Assembly: GCF_946408925.1 (NCBI RefSeq)
Contig: NZ_CAMJUE010000006.1
Span: 1 to 64,000 of the forward strand
Origin: an uncultured Methanobrevibacter sp.
Lineage (GTDB): Archaea; Methanobacteriota; Methanobacteria; Methanobacteriales; Methanobacteriaceae
Reading direction: 5' to 3'
Length of the DNA: 64,000 bases
In this document: positions 11,180-22,038 of the stretch, piece by piece
Layout: the number at the start of each line of letters is the position of its first letter
Numbering within the stretch: the stretch's first letter is position 1
Notes under the pieces: model-generated
The model's input: the letters and a program-made list of their open reading frames with translations, nothing else
What the model was told of the DNA's origin: nothing
Database searches by the model: none
Position numbers and translations under genes: made by a program

Positions 11180-12037
11180 ATGAGCAATGTAAAAGAGTTA
11201 AAATCCATTGAGCTTGCTTCTTTTACTACAATGGTAACTGGAATATCAGTATTATTCTCAATAATAGGAGCAATAATACTCACCATATTCCTTGTAACAA
11301 CCGTTCCAAATGGTGCAGGAGTTGCAATATACCTAATACCAACAGTAATTGTAGGAGCATTCATGTATACAATCTACAATAGCTTTTGTGAAGGAATGCT
11401 ATATAATTTTCTTTCAAAGAAATTAAAAACAATTGCAATGATAATTACAGACAAAGGCGAAGTTGTTAAAATCTCAACCACTGAAACCGCAACAATGACC
11501 GCAATAATTTTAACAATACAGGCCATCCTATTATATCTGGTTTCAGTATTTGTCCTGCCGTTGCTTTTAACATCAGTAATCCAAACATTAATGTATACCG
11601 GCCAAACTGTAGTAGCTTATAGCCTTTACCAGTTATTGGCGATTTTAAGTCAACCTACAACAATACTGATATTGATATTCAGTACATTCATCGTAACATT
11701 CGTGTTTGTTCTGATTGCAGCATACATCTACAATATTGTAGCAAAAAGCGGAAGGGCAATTATTTTAAACTTAAGTAATGAAAATAACTTTACCGTTATC
11801 GATTCCGTTGATCCGTTAAAATTGGCAATAATGTTTGCAATAATCTGTGGTGTTTTAAGTATAATTTCTGGAGTTATCTCCTTAATAAGTGGAACCAATG
11901 CAGTTAGTTTAATCGGCAATATTATTGGCGGATTTGTAGGAGGATTTATTGAATTTTACCTAATTGCAGCATTCTATAATTTCCTTGCACCAAAAATAGG
12001 AAAAATAAAATTAGAATTAATTGATTTCAAAATATAA
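11180..12037 (+). CDS. Polytopic membrane protein, unknown function
   Basis: 285 aa with several hydrophobic segments, 8 bp after purB. Confidence 0.7.
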   Translation: MSNVKELKSIELASFTTMVTGISVLFSIIGAIILTIFLVTTVPNGAGVAIYLIPTVIVGAFMYTIYNSFCEGMLYNFLSKKLKTIAMIITDKGEVVKISTTETATMTAIILTIQAILLYLVSVFVLPLLLTSVIQTLMYTGQTVVAYSLYQLLAILSQPTTILILIFSTFIVTFVFVLIAAYIYNIVAKSGRAIILNLSNENNFTVIDSVDPLKLAIMFAIICGVLSIISGVISLISGTNAVSLIGNIIGGFVGGFIEFYLIAAFYNFLAPKIGKIKLELIDFKI

Positions 12038-12041
12038 TCAA

Positions 12042-14522
12042 TTAATTTTTACTTCTTTTTATTTCAGGCACATATCTTTTAAGCATCAGTGAAAGAGATA
12101 TGACCGTAACTGAACTTAAAGCCATTGCCAGCCCCGCCAGGGCAGGTTCAAATGTTATGCCGAATGCAGGATACAACACTCCGGCAGCAATCGGAATCAG
12201 TATGGAGTTATATGCAAATGCCCAGAATATGTTTTCCTTGATTCTGCGCATTACCTTTTTGGAAAACTGCACTGCCGCAACAACATTTTCCAAATCACCT
12301 TCCATAACAACAATATCTCCGCTTTCCATGGCAATATCAGTACCATTGCCCATTGCAACACCAATATCTGCCTGAGTGAGTGCAGGCGCATCGTTGATTC
12401 CGTCACCGACAAATAAAACCTTTTTGGTATGATTTGCCTGAGTTTTTTTGACTATATCCAATTTGTTTTCAGGAAGTATTCCGGCTTCAACATTATCGAT
12501 TCCGACTTCACGCGCCACTGTCAAAGCGGTTGATTCATTGTCTCCCGTAAGCATATAGGTTTCAACGCCCATATTGTGAAGTTCATCAATAGTCCTTTTG
12601 GAATTGGCCTTGATTTTATCTGAAAGACTCAATATGCCTTTCACATGTTTATTTTCCGCTAAAAATATGATTGTTTTTGACTGTTTTTCAAGTTCATGGT
12701 ACTTTTCAATAGCTTCAGAGGACACCTCAACATCATATGATTCCATTAAACTTAAGTTACCTGCCAAAACCTCATTTGAGTTCAATTCTGCCTTTAAACC
12801 TTTACCTGTGACATTTTCAAAACCGGAAGTCTGGTCAGGCTCAATGTTCAATTCCTTAGCCCTGTTAACTATGGCCTTGGCTATAGGGTGAGTGGAGTTT
12901 TGCTCGATACTGGCTGCAAGTTTAATAAGCTCTTCCTCACTGCCCCCATAAACAATGACATCATCAACTTCAGGTTTTCCTTCAGTAATTGTGCCTGTCT
13001 TGTCGAATGCCGCCACATCGATTTGGCCTGCATTTTCCAGTGTGTCTCCGTTTTTAATCAGTATACCGAATTCGGCCGCTCTTCCAACACCAACTGTAAC
13101 GGCTGTCGGTGTGGCAAGTCCCAGTGCACAAGGACATGCTACAACCAATATTGAAATCAGACATGTTAAGGAGAACAGCAAGGTTCCGCCCAAGACAAAA
13201 TACCATATGCAGAACACTGCAATTGCAATTGTCAGTATGACCGGTATGAAGTATGATACGATTGTGTTTGCAAATTTCTGAACCGGAGGACGTGAAGACT
13301 GTGCCTTTTCAACCAAACGGATAATATTAGACAGCACTGTCTCCTTACCGATTTTTTTAGCACGGATATGCAGTACCCCATCCTGGTTTATTGTACCTGC
13401 AAATACCTCTTCACCATCCTTTTTTACCTTAGGTATCGGTTCACCGTTAATCATTGATTCATCAACATATGATTGCCCTCCGACGACATCACCGTCAACG
13501 GGAATTTTTTCACCGGGCTTTACCAGAAGCAAATCATCCAATGCTATATCTGCAATGGAGACTTCCTTTTGAGATATGATTTCACCGGATTCATCCACTT
13601 CAATTGCGGTTGCGACTGTTGGCTGAAGACCTATCAGTTCACGAATGGAATCTGATGTTCGCTTTTTGGCTCTTGCCTCAAGGTATCTTCCAATCATTAA
13701 AAAAGAAGGCAGCATCACTGCAGAGTCATAGAACATGAATGTATGGTCAAGGACAATGCCGAATGTTCCGAATATGCTTGAAATGTAAGCGACCAGAATA
13801 CCCATTGAATACATTACATCCATGTTCAGGTTTTTATGCATCAGTCCATTGATTCCGGCTTTTAAAATTGGCAGTGAAACATATAAAAATGGCAGGATGC
13901 TTACAGCCAGTGACAATAATCCCATTGAGGATATATGCAACTGCAGGATACCATGAGTCATGCCCATTAACGGATCCCATCCGCTGAACATCAGTATCAT
14001 TAAAATGGCCGAGAAGAACAGTCCAACAACAATTCTGTTGCGCTTTTCCTTAAGGTCCTGCTGATAGATTGCCTCCTCATCTATTTCAGTTTGTCCTTCA
14101 ACACCTAAAAGCTCAAAACCTAATGAAACAATGACCTCTTCAATTTCATCCAATGTAACCTTTGATGCATCATAACGTATTTTAGCGGTTTGAGAGGTCA
14201 AATCCGCCTTAACATCAAAAATTCCATCCAAACGGATTAGAAAATTTTCAACATTCATTGTACATGAGGCACAATGCATTCCCTGGATTCTTATAGTCAT
14301 TTCGTCGGAGTGAAGGTCAAAACCAAGGTTTTTGACCAATCTTTCCATTTCCTCATAGGATATTTTTTTGGTATCAACTGTAATGTGGAGTTTATTTGAG
14401 GCCAAATCCGCATCCACCTCTTCAACCCCTTCAATTTTTCCAAAAGTTTTATTAACACTTAAAACACAGGATGCACAATGCATTCCTTCAATTGGTAAAT
14501 CCATATGCTTATGCTTTACCAC
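12042..14522 (-). CDS. Heavy-metal (copper-type) translocating P-type ATPase
   Basis: Two GMHCASC HMA domains, CPCALGLATP metal site, DKTGTITEG, MLTGDN, GDGINDAPAL. Confidence 0.95.
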   Translation of the reverse strand: MVKHKHMDLPIEGMHCASCVLSVNKTFGKIEGVEEVDADLASNKLHITVDTKKISYEEMERLVKNLGFDLHSDEMTIRIQGMHCASCTMNVENFLIRLDGIFDVKADLTSQTAKIRYDASKVTLDEIEEVIVSLGFELLGVEGQTEIDEEAIYQQDLKEKRNRIVVGLFFSAILMILMFSGWDPLMGMTHGILQLHISSMGLLSLAVSILPFLYVSLPILKAGINGLMHKNLNMDVMYSMGILVAYISSIFGTFGIVLDHTFMFYDSAVMLPSFLMIGRYLEARAKKRTSDSIRELIGLQPTVATAIEVDESGEIISQKEVSIADIALDDLLLVKPGEKIPVDGDVVGGQSYVDESMINGEPIPKVKKDGEEVFAGTINQDGVLHIRAKKIGKETVLSNIIRLVEKAQSSRPPVQKFANTIVSYFIPVILTIAIAVFCIWYFVLGGTLLFSLTCLISILVVACPCALGLATPTAVTVGVGRAAEFGILIKNGDTLENAGQIDVAAFDKTGTITEGKPEVDDVIVYGGSEEELIKLAASIEQNSTHPIAKAIVNRAKELNIEPDQTSGFENVTGKGLKAELNSNEVLAGNLSLMESYDVEVSSEAIEKYHELEKQSKTIIFLAENKHVKGILSLSDKIKANSKRTIDELHNMGVETYMLTGDNESTALTVAREVGIDNVEAGILPENKLDIVKKTQANHTKKVLFVGDGINDAPALTQADIGVAMGNGTDIAMESGDIVVMEGDLENVVAAVQFSKKVMRRIKENIFWAFAYNSILIPIAAGVLYPAFGITFEPALAGLAMALSSVTVISLSLMLKRYVPEIKRSKN

Positions 14523-14902
14523 ACTATCACAACCGTTTCTATCATATGAAACTAAATTTATCTTTAATGCTTAAAAAGGTTTAGGTTACACTAAAAATTA
14601 TACATCTTTGTGGAAGTGCAACAAATTGGAAATTGAATTTTAGAACATGTCGGAAAAACCGTTCCAAAAAATTAAATATAAAATAAGCATTTATAAAAAA
14701 AATAAGTTAATGAAATTATCAATTCACTAAATTATTTTAATAATTATTTAATTTTTATTAAATTTTATAAATTATTTACACAATAATCAGTTTATAACAT
14801 ATATATTCATATTTTTAAAAAAAAAATATATTTTATTCGGAATTATTAAATAGCAGGTGTAAAATATATAAATATATCAGGTGACTATAAAATTAATAAA
14901 AT

Positions 14903-17497
14903 GTGAATATTATGAAGACAAAATACTTGATAATAGTTAGTTTAATATTGGCTATTTTAACAATAGGCGCTGTTAGTGCAAATGAAATTGATGAAGCACT
15001 TACAGTTGATAATGAAGCAGATGAAGTTTCAGCAATTGATGAAACTGAAGATATTGATGCTTCCGTAAGCGATAAAGTTATTTCGGATGGTGAAAATGAT
15101 TCTGAGGATCCTTTTGGAGGATTGAGTAAAGATGATTTCACTGTTGAAATTAAATCTCAAGTAAATATGAGCAATGAAGATGAATATGTAGTAAGTTATA
15201 CCTGTCCTAAAAATGTTTCAAAAGATTCATACATTAAAATTTATTACGCTGATGAAGCTGAATCCTACCCTCAATTCAGCACTCATCATGAAAATAATGA
15301 ACCGATCAAATTAAATGCAGCAGATATTGGTCTTTCACCATTCATGAGTTATGATCTTCATGTTTATTACTGCCCTTCCGATGAATACAGTATGGAAATA
15401 GCATCAGGAACAGTTTCTATTATAAAAACATTAGATAAATATGATTTTTATATGGAATATGAAAATAATCAGGTCATAAATTCCCGAAGAGGTCAAGAAA
15501 TTTTGTGGATAGGTCCTATAGTAAATGGTACTTTTGTCATAAATACTGATAAAGGTCATAAATATGAATTTAAACAAGAAGCTTATGTACATGCCGGCGT
15601 TTTTATTCGAATGTTAAACATAACTGAAAATGGAACTTACGAAATTAATGTAAAATTCATTGCTGAAGACGGAACTGAAGTGGATGTGACAAAATATAAT
15701 ATAACTGTTGACATTGATTGGAATGCACCTTATGATTCTCTTTTAGACCTTCAGCACAATGTCAATTTATTAGACAAATCATCCAGAATAGTTCAAATCG
15801 ATGATGAACATCCATTTGTTGGAAAATTAACAATAACTATTGATGATAAGCAATATTATTCTAAAACACTCACAAAAAAAGACTGCAGAAATGAAATATT
15901 GCTTTATGATTTGAAGTCATTAGATGTTCTACCTGGAAATCATACTGTAACTGTTGAATATCTGTTGGCCAACGGTGAAAAGCATTCCATTAAAGATAAT
16001 GTAACGTTTTATAAAGGCATTTACGCAAATATTCCCGATAGAGTGTCTGTTGATGAAGAAAAATACATAAATATTGTTTGTAACGAATCAACAGGAAAAG
16101 TTGAGGTTTATACAATTTATCCTGAAGAAGATGAATACATATATAAATTGAATATGACAGTAAATATTACCGATGGCGTAGCCAACATACCCTTAAGATT
16201 ATCCGAAGGATATTATGATTATAAAGTTATAGTAATTACAAATAGTTGCCCGGACGGAGTGGAATTTAAAAAACAAATTGAAGTATATAATAATTCAGAG
16301 CTATACAGTTTTGATATAAATCCGAAAGTGATTAATTTTGGCCAAAATGCTGTTTTAACTTTTAAAGGAAATGAAGGTGAAACTGAATCAAGTATTGAAA
16401 TTTATGTAGATGATGTTCTGTTAACAACAGTTTACACCCCAGAATCAATGCCGGATATCGGTTCCGATTTAACCTTAGGCCAGCATAAAATAAGAGTTGC
16501 ATATTATAACGGAGATTTATTCTATTCAAACATTGTATGGATAACCGTGAAAGAGGCACCTGTTCCTGTCGATTCTGGTTTGGAGCTTTTGATTAATGAT
16601 GTTGTTGAAGGCACTAATGTGACTATTGTTGTTAAGACCAATTCTTCTTTCACTGGTACTGTTGATGTTGTGATTGGCAATCAAACCATTCCTGTTGCTG
16701 TTTCAGCTGGTGAGGGCAGTGCTAATATCTCTCTAAAATCAAACAGTTATGAGGCCATGGCAATATTTAAAGCTACTGATGAATTTGAAGCTAAAAACAT
16801 TACTAAATCATTTAAAGTGACTGCTAAACCTGTTGTTAAAGTTAATCCTAACTTATCCATTAAAGATATTGCTGATGTTGAATGGGGAAAAGATGTTATT
16901 GTTGAAATTAGCGCTAATGAATCTTTCTCTGGAGGCGTTAAAGTTCAAGTTGGTGATGTTAACACTACTGCAACTCTTACTAATGGTAAAGGTAATGTGA
17001 CTGTTCCTACTGCTGATTTCGCTGTTGGTGCTGTTTTAGTTAAAGTTTCTTCAGTTGAAAATGAGGTTTTCCTTGCAGGTAATGCTCAAGTTACATTCAA
17101 TATAACTGCAAAACAGGACAGTGGATCTGGAAACGGTAGTGGTGACAATAATGGTTCAAACATCCATGGTAACAAAGGTACTGATAAAAAACCAGTAACT
17201 CCTCCTAAAGCGGATAAAATCACTTTAACCCTTAAAAAGGTAAAAGTTAAAAAGTCAGCTAAAAAACTTGTATTACAAGCAACATTAAAAATCAATGGTA
17301 AAAAAGCTAAAAAAGGCACTAAAGTATTTTTCAAATTCAACGGTAAAAAATACACTGCAAAAATTAATGCTAAGGGCATAGCGAAATACACTATCAAGAA
17401 AAATGTATTGAAAAAGCTTAAAGTAGGTAAAAAAATTAAATACCAAGTATCCTATGGTAAAACAATTAAAAAATTTACTGCAAAAGTTAAAAAATAG
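14903..17497 (+). CDS. Secreted adhesin-like protein with Ig-like repeats and Lys-rich C-terminal module
   Basis: 864 aa; signal peptide MKTKYLIIVSLILAILTIGAVSANE; C-terminal KKVKVKKSAKKLVLQATLKINGKKAKKGTKVFFKFNGKKYTAKINAKGIAKYTIK. Confidence 0.85.
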   Translation: MNIMKTKYLIIVSLILAILTIGAVSANEIDEALTVDNEADEVSAIDETEDIDASVSDKVISDGENDSEDPFGGLSKDDFTVEIKSQVNMSNEDEYVVSYTCPKNVSKDSYIKIYYADEAESYPQFSTHHENNEPIKLNAADIGLSPFMSYDLHVYYCPSDEYSMEIASGTVSIIKTLDKYDFYMEYENNQVINSRRGQEILWIGPIVNGTFVINTDKGHKYEFKQEAYVHAGVFIRMLNITENGTYEINVKFIAEDGTEVDVTKYNITVDIDWNAPYDSLLDLQHNVNLLDKSSRIVQIDDEHPFVGKLTITIDDKQYYSKTLTKKDCRNEILLYDLKSLDVLPGNHTVTVEYLLANGEKHSIKDNVTFYKGIYANIPDRVSVDEEKYINIVCNESTGKVEVYTIYPEEDEYIYKLNMTVNITDGVANIPLRLSEGYYDYKVIVITNSCPDGVEFKKQIEVYNNSELYSFDINPKVINFGQNAVLTFKGNEGETESSIEIYVDDVLLTTVYTPESMPDIGSDLTLGQHKIRVAYYNGDLFYSNIVWITVKEAPVPVDSGLELLINDVVEGTNVTIVVKTNSSFTGTVDVVIGNQTIPVAVSAGEGSANISLKSNSYEAMAIFKATDEFEAKNITKSFKVTAKPVVKVNPNLSIKDIADVEWGKDVIVEISANESFSGGVKVQVGDVNTTATLTNGKGNVTVPTADFAVGAVLVKVSSVENEVFLAGNAQVTFNITAKQDSGSGNGSGDNNGSNIHGNKGTDKKPVTPPKADKITLTLKKVKVKKSAKKLVLQATLKINGKKAKKGTKVFFKFNGKKYTAKINAKGIAKYTIKKNVLKKLKVGKKIKYQVSYGKTIKKFTAKVKK

Positions 17498-17711
17498 GAT
17501 TAATGGGTAGAGTCTTTTAATTCTTCAATTATAAGAGAATTATTGGATTTAAACCCATTATTTAAATTTTTAGCTAAATAAATTATCAGATGAGTACCTA
17601 ATTAAATTTTTAGCATTTGATTGCTGCAAGCAGCAATTATCGATTTTGTCAAGGACAATATTAGTTTTTTAATAGAAAAATTTGAAAATGAAAAATTAAA
17701 ATAATCTAATT

Positions 17712-18503
17712 TCACAGATACCTCATTTTAATTTCATTATGAGGAATTGTCCTTTTGAATCTCTTTTTAGGATATCCTATTATAAATGCAGAGTACATAT
17801 GCTTGTTTTTATCGATTCCAGGGAAAAATTCCATTAACTTTTCATGGTCGATTTCATCAGCCTTTAAAATGAACAGTGAATAGAATCCTCCCAATCCCAA
17901 AGTGTATGCCAGCAATTCCATACGGGCATTTGCTATAACGGCACTGGTCTTGTCAGCTGAAAATGTCAATATCAACTGCTGGCCTGTCCACAGCAACGGA
18001 TGGTATTTTTTGGTAGTGTTATCACGAATATAGTCACCGAATTCCTTTATCCTGAAAAATTCATCTTCTTCAACTTTTATTATGTTATAGACATGTTTCA
18101 TGAAGTCATTTAGTTTCTTATCCAGCACCACGAATTCAACATCCTGCTCGTTTTGGGCCGATGGTGAATAGTATGCCCCTTCAAGCAGTTTATTGAATGT
18201 ATCCTTATCGATTTTTTTCTTTTTGAACCATCGAATTGATCTTCTCTGCTTTAACAAATCCAACAATTCATTATATTTGACCGGAATTTCTTTTGGATTG
18301 TATTCCTCGATTCTGTCTTCATGGCCTTTAAAAATCTTAAGTGTAACGGCTCCTGTGGGACATATTGCCATACAGTGCCCGCATTCAAAACAGTTGCTTC
18401 CGGTTTCCACCGCCACTTCTTCTATTTCAATATTATCTCTTATACATACTGATTTGCACTGGCCGCATCCAATGCATTCATCACTATCAATCATCAGTTT
18501 CAT
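17712..18503 (-). CDS. Nitroreductase-family protein with N-terminal 2x[4Fe-4S] ferredoxin domain
   Basis: CIGCGQCKSVC and CFECGHCMAICPTGAV clusters; RRSIRWFKKKKIDKD nitroreductase start motif. Confidence 0.88.
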   Translation of the reverse strand: MKLMIDSDECIGCGQCKSVCIRDNIEIEEVAVETGSNCFECGHCMAICPTGAVTLKIFKGHEDRIEEYNPKEIPVKYNELLDLLKQRRSIRWFKKKKIDKDTFNKLLEGAYYSPSAQNEQDVEFVVLDKKLNDFMKHVYNIIKVEEDEFFRIKEFGDYIRDNTTKKYHPLLWTGQQLILTFSADKTSAVIANARMELLAYTLGLGGFYSLFILKADEIDHEKLMEFFPGIDKNKHMYSAFIIGYPKKRFKRTIPHNEIKMRYL

Positions 18504-19705
18504 TTAACAACACATCCCTCCTGTATAACTTTTAAAATATTATCATTATCTTTCAATGTTGAAACATCATCCAGAGGGTTTGAATTGACCAATATTAAAT
18601 CGGCAATATAGTTTTGCCTAACCAATCCGAGATTATCGAATCCTAAAAATTCGGCCGCCTTAACTGTACCTGATGCTATTGCTTCGGATTCGCTCATTCC
18701 AATGTCTGTTAAATGTGTCAATTCCTCAAGATTATGCCCATGTGGAATTACTCCACTGTCAGTTCCCATCAATATGTTGACGCCTTCGCTGTAGGCAGTT
18801 GTGATGTTTTCCTTATGGACTTTGATGATTTCTTTAAGTTTTTCTGTTTTTTCGTTTGCATAGCTGTCCCATTCGGGAAAGCCGTTTTCATAGAGGTATT
18901 GATGAACAAGAAGTGTCGGAACCAGACTTACATTATTTTCCACCATTCTTTTAGAGGTTTTCTTATCAATAAATGTTCCATGTTCTATTGATGAAAATCC
19001 TGCACTTATGCAATTGTTCATGCCTTTAAGGCTATGGCAATGTGCTGAAACTTTCATGTTATTCGCACTGGCCTCGTTGACTATGGTTTTTAATTCCTTT
19101 TTGTTGAACTGTGCAAATTCAGGTGAGGAATTGGTGGTCAGTACTCCGCCGCTTGCCATGACTTTTATGAAATCAGCCCCTGCCCGTTTTACTTCACGGG
19201 TCTTTTTAAGCACCTCTTCAACACCGTCACATCTTCCCTTTGGAAATCCAGGATATATTATCTCCATATCCCAACCTGAAGGCAGAAGCAAGTCAAAATG
19301 CCCTCCGGTCATGACCAATGGAGTTATTGAGAGATGTATTTTTGGAGCAGTGAACAATTTACTTTTCTGAGCTAATTTAAAACTCAGGTCTGCTGATCCG
19401 CAATCCCTAATTGTTGTTACACCTGCATTGATTGTTTGCAGCGCATGAGGTACTGCATTGTAAAAATGAAGACCCAGCGGATTTGCCATATTCTCCTGCT
19501 TGTGAAATCCTTTTGCAAATATATGGGTGTGGCAGTCAATAAACCCTGAAAGCAAATAATTATCCTCACCGTCAATGACATTATCTGCATTAATATTACC
19601 GGATGAAATCTCTTTAATCAGATTGTCTTCAATTAATACATTTTGATGAGTTTTTATTTCCTCAAATGGATTTACAATGTTTACATTTTCAATTAGGGTT
19701 TGCAT
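18500..19705 (-). CDS. Amidohydrolase (imidazolonepropionase-like)
   Basis: SGFIDCHTHIFAKG, TTIRDCGS, KVSAHCHSLKG, SIEHGTFID, GTDSGVIPHG metal-site motifs. Confidence 0.9.
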   Translation of the reverse strand: MQTLIENVNIVNPFEEIKTHQNVLIEDNLIKEISSGNINADNVIDGEDNYLLSGFIDCHTHIFAKGFHKQENMANPLGLHFYNAVPHALQTINAGVTTIRDCGSADLSFKLAQKSKLFTAPKIHLSITPLVMTGGHFDLLLPSGWDMEIIYPGFPKGRCDGVEEVLKKTREVKRAGADFIKVMASGGVLTTNSSPEFAQFNKKELKTIVNEASANNMKVSAHCHSLKGMNNCISAGFSSIEHGTFIDKKTSKRMVENNVSLVPTLLVHQYLYENGFPEWDSYANEKTEKLKEIIKVHKENITTAYSEGVNILMGTDSGVIPHGHNLEELTHLTDIGMSESEAIASGTVKAAEFLGFDNLGLVRQNYIADLILVNSNPLDDVSTLKDNDNILKVIQEGCVVK

Positions 19706-19712
19706 ATTATCA

Positions 19713-20111
19713 CTACAATATTTCTATAGTACCGTTATCTCCGTCAACTTCAACCACTGTTCCGGTGGTCAAATCCTTGATTTCAGATGGTGAGTCAACC
19801 ATTGGAATGTCAGACATTATCGCACCGGTTGCTATAATCGGTTCTGCGTTTAAACAGATTATTGCCTTTGGAGCTGTGTTGTTTTTCATCATCTGAAATA
19901 TGACATAAGACCCGACGGTGGAACCTTTACCGCCCGGGATAAACAATACCTTATCCTTGATTATTTCTCCTTTCAACTCATGGTTCGGGTCGATTATTTC
20001 ACCATTTTCAGGATTCACTCCACCTAAAAAACTAATAGGCTCTGATGAAACAATAAGTTCCCCTTTTCCTTTTCCTTTTGCAATATTTCTACATTCAATC
20101 ATAAAAATCAC
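19713..20111 (-). CDS. DUF126 / phosphomevalonate dehydratase small subunit
   Basis: [41 protein letters not shown] are typical of the aconitase-X small subunit. Confidence 0.88.
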   Translation of the reverse strand: MIFMIECRNIAKGKGKGELIVSSEPISFLGGVNPENGEIIDPNHELKGEIIKDKVLFIPGGKGSTVGSYVIFQMMKNNTAPKAIICLNAEPIIATGAIMSDIPMVDSPSEIKDLTTGTVVEVDGDNGTIEIL

Positions 20112-20627
20112 TCATAACAGTTTATCTTTAACTTCATCTCCTCGATTTAATGCATTGGCCGAAATTATTGTATCAATCAATGCCCAAATCCATATTATAA
20201 AGCATAATAAAAATCCGATCAGAATTAAAATTAAAATTGCAGACACAACATAGGCGATTAAAAAGATTGAACCCTTACGGTCCAATCCCAAATAAATCTG
20301 ACCAAGACCCGGTAAAAACACACTCAAAATTATGGCCAACAGAGTATTCTTGTCATCTGAAGAAACATGGGATTTCAGATTCTGGCCACAGTTTGGACAG
20401 AACTTAAAATCTCCAATAAGCTTATAACCGCAGTTATGGCAAAATTTAATATCCGAATCGGACAAAACAGCACCATCATCTCCTCTTTTTATCTCACCAA
20501 ATTTCTGTGCAATCAGATAATTTTCATCAACGGATTTGATTTCTTCAATATCTGCAATATATGCTCCGCAGTTTTTACAGTATTTCTCTTCTGAAACTTC
20601 ATTTCCACAATCCGGACATATTACCAT
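20112..20627 (-). CDS. Double zinc-ribbon membrane protein
   Basis: CPDCGNEVSEEKYCKNCG and CHNCGYKLIGDFKFCPNCGQ, then a hydrophobic GLGQIYLGLDRKG region. Confidence 0.75.
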   Translation of the reverse strand: MVICPDCGNEVSEEKYCKNCGAYIADIEEIKSVDENYLIAQKFGEIKRGDDGAVLSDSDIKFCHNCGYKLIGDFKFCPNCGQNLKSHVSSDDKNTLLAIILSVFLPGLGQIYLGLDRKGSIFLIAYVVSAILILILIGFLLCFIIWIWALIDTIISANALNRGDEVKDKLL

Positions 20628-20635
20628 AATATCAC

Positions 20636-21892
20636 CTAAACCACATCAACTTTCATGATTTCCCTTAAAACGGCAGTGGCATATGAACCTTTATTTATTG
20701 AAAATTCACATAAAACCCCTTCGTCTGTCGGTGTTGCTGATGCATCCCAGACCTGAAATCTCATGGAACGTCTTAATCCGTGACTTCCAAGGCGAGGCAT
20801 TTTCGGAACTTCAAAATCCTCTTTTGTAAGACCGTAACCCTTCAAAACATTTTCCTCCATCTCACCAACAATGCCTCCCGCATAAGGCACCTTTGTTCCA
20901 TACAAAGGACATGTAGGATTTGCTTTGAAATTATCCATCAATTCCTGATACTCCTGAGGAGTCTTTTCATAGACAATATGCTCTTCTGTGTCAATGATTA
21001 TGTCCCCTTCAATGTATTTGTCAATTCCCATGCTTACACGGTTGCTTACAGCATCGTTGAAAAGGTATGACTGATAAGCATGAACAAACATTCTTTGAAG
21101 AGGCTTTGGAAGTGCATACAATGCATTTTTATATGACTTATCTGTCAGCTCCCCTTTTTTGGAATCCTTTATGAGCTGGCGAATCATCATTTTTTCATAT
21201 CTCATTCCCTTGCCCATCAGCTCCAGAGACTCTTCAAGGTTTCCGTCATCAAAGGCCTGTCTTGCCATCTGATTTTCTTCATGCTCATCTTGTGAAGGAT
21301 GACCGATATAAGTTGAAACAGCCTTTTCAAGGTCATTTTCAATTAAGGCCTTTCCGACAAGATGGGTGTTGGTTCGGGGCTTACCGAATCTCTGCCAACC
21401 GAAATAGTTAGGAACACCTGTGATTTCAAGTTCCTTCAATACTTCATTTGCAATGTCTGCAGATTCGGAAATATCATCGAGGTCTTTGATTAGGATTTTG
21501 AATTTGTTTCCTTTAAGCTGACCCATTCTGAGCTTTTTACGCCCACGGATGACTTTTAAAAAATCGGTCTTGTAGATGTCCAGGTTTTTAACCTGCTGCA
21601 TCTGTTCTTCTGAGTCCATGTTTGCAATGCAAATCCACTGACGGGTTAAAGCCTTCTTATCCTTCATTCCGGCAAAACCCATTCTTTTTCTTGAGATATG
21701 CAAATCCCTTGAAATGTCAAGCACAACATCAAGTGTGGTTCTTCCCAGCTTTTCAATCCAGATGTAAATGTTCGGACCTTCTCCTGAAGGAATGATTTCA
21801 GGAATCTCTTCAACGTAAAAATCTTCATATCTATTTCTAATAGTTCCCCCAATTCCTTTTTGGGAAGTAACATAAGTATTAGCATTTAACAT
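20636..21892 (-). CDS. truD: tRNA pseudouridine(13) synthase TruD
   Basis: GFAGMKDKKALTRQWICI, NYFGWQRFGKPRTNTHLVG, PRLGSHGLRRSMRF. Start set at MLNANTYV (21892) because the longer ORF (to 22045) reads through the tRNA. Confidence 0.93.
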   Translation of the reverse strand: MLNANTYVTSQKGIGGTIRNRYEDFYVEEIPEIIPSGEGPNIYIWIEKLGRTTLDVVLDISRDLHISRKRMGFAGMKDKKALTRQWICIANMDSEEQMQQVKNLDIYKTDFLKVIRGRKKLRMGQLKGNKFKILIKDLDDISESADIANEVLKELEITGVPNYFGWQRFGKPRTNTHLVGKALIENDLEKAVSTYIGHPSQDEHEENQMARQAFDDGNLEESLELMGKGMRYEKMMIRQLIKDSKKGELTDKSYKNALYALPKPLQRMFVHAYQSYLFNDAVSNRVSMGIDKYIEGDIIIDTEEHIVYEKTPQEYQELMDNFKANPTCPLYGTKVPYAGGIVGEMEENVLKGYGLTKEDFEVPKMPRLGSHGLRRSMRFQVWDASATPTDEGVLCEFSINKGSYATAVLREIMKVDVV

Positions 21893-21914
21893 AATAATCA
21901 CGGAAATTATAAGT

Positions 21915-21987
21915 GCCCTGGCCGGGATTTGAACCCGGGGAATGGGATCCGCAGTCCCATGTGTTATCCAAACTACACCACCAGGGC
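21915..21987 (-). tRNA. tRNA-Arg (anticodon GCG)
   Basis: Minus strand GCCCTGGTGGTGTAGTTTGGATAACACATGGGACTGCGGATCCCATTCCCCGGGTTCAAATCCCGGCCAGGGC folds as a full cloverleaf; loop CTGCGGA gives anticodon GCG. Confidence 0.95.
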
Positions 21988-22038
21988 TAAACAAAATAAG
22001 ATAACAATTAATTATATAATTTTTATAGTATTTAATAA

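Noticed and set aside
12888-13281. Plus-strand ORFs within the P-type ATPase
   Set aside because: Antisense shadow ORFs of a well-supported gene.
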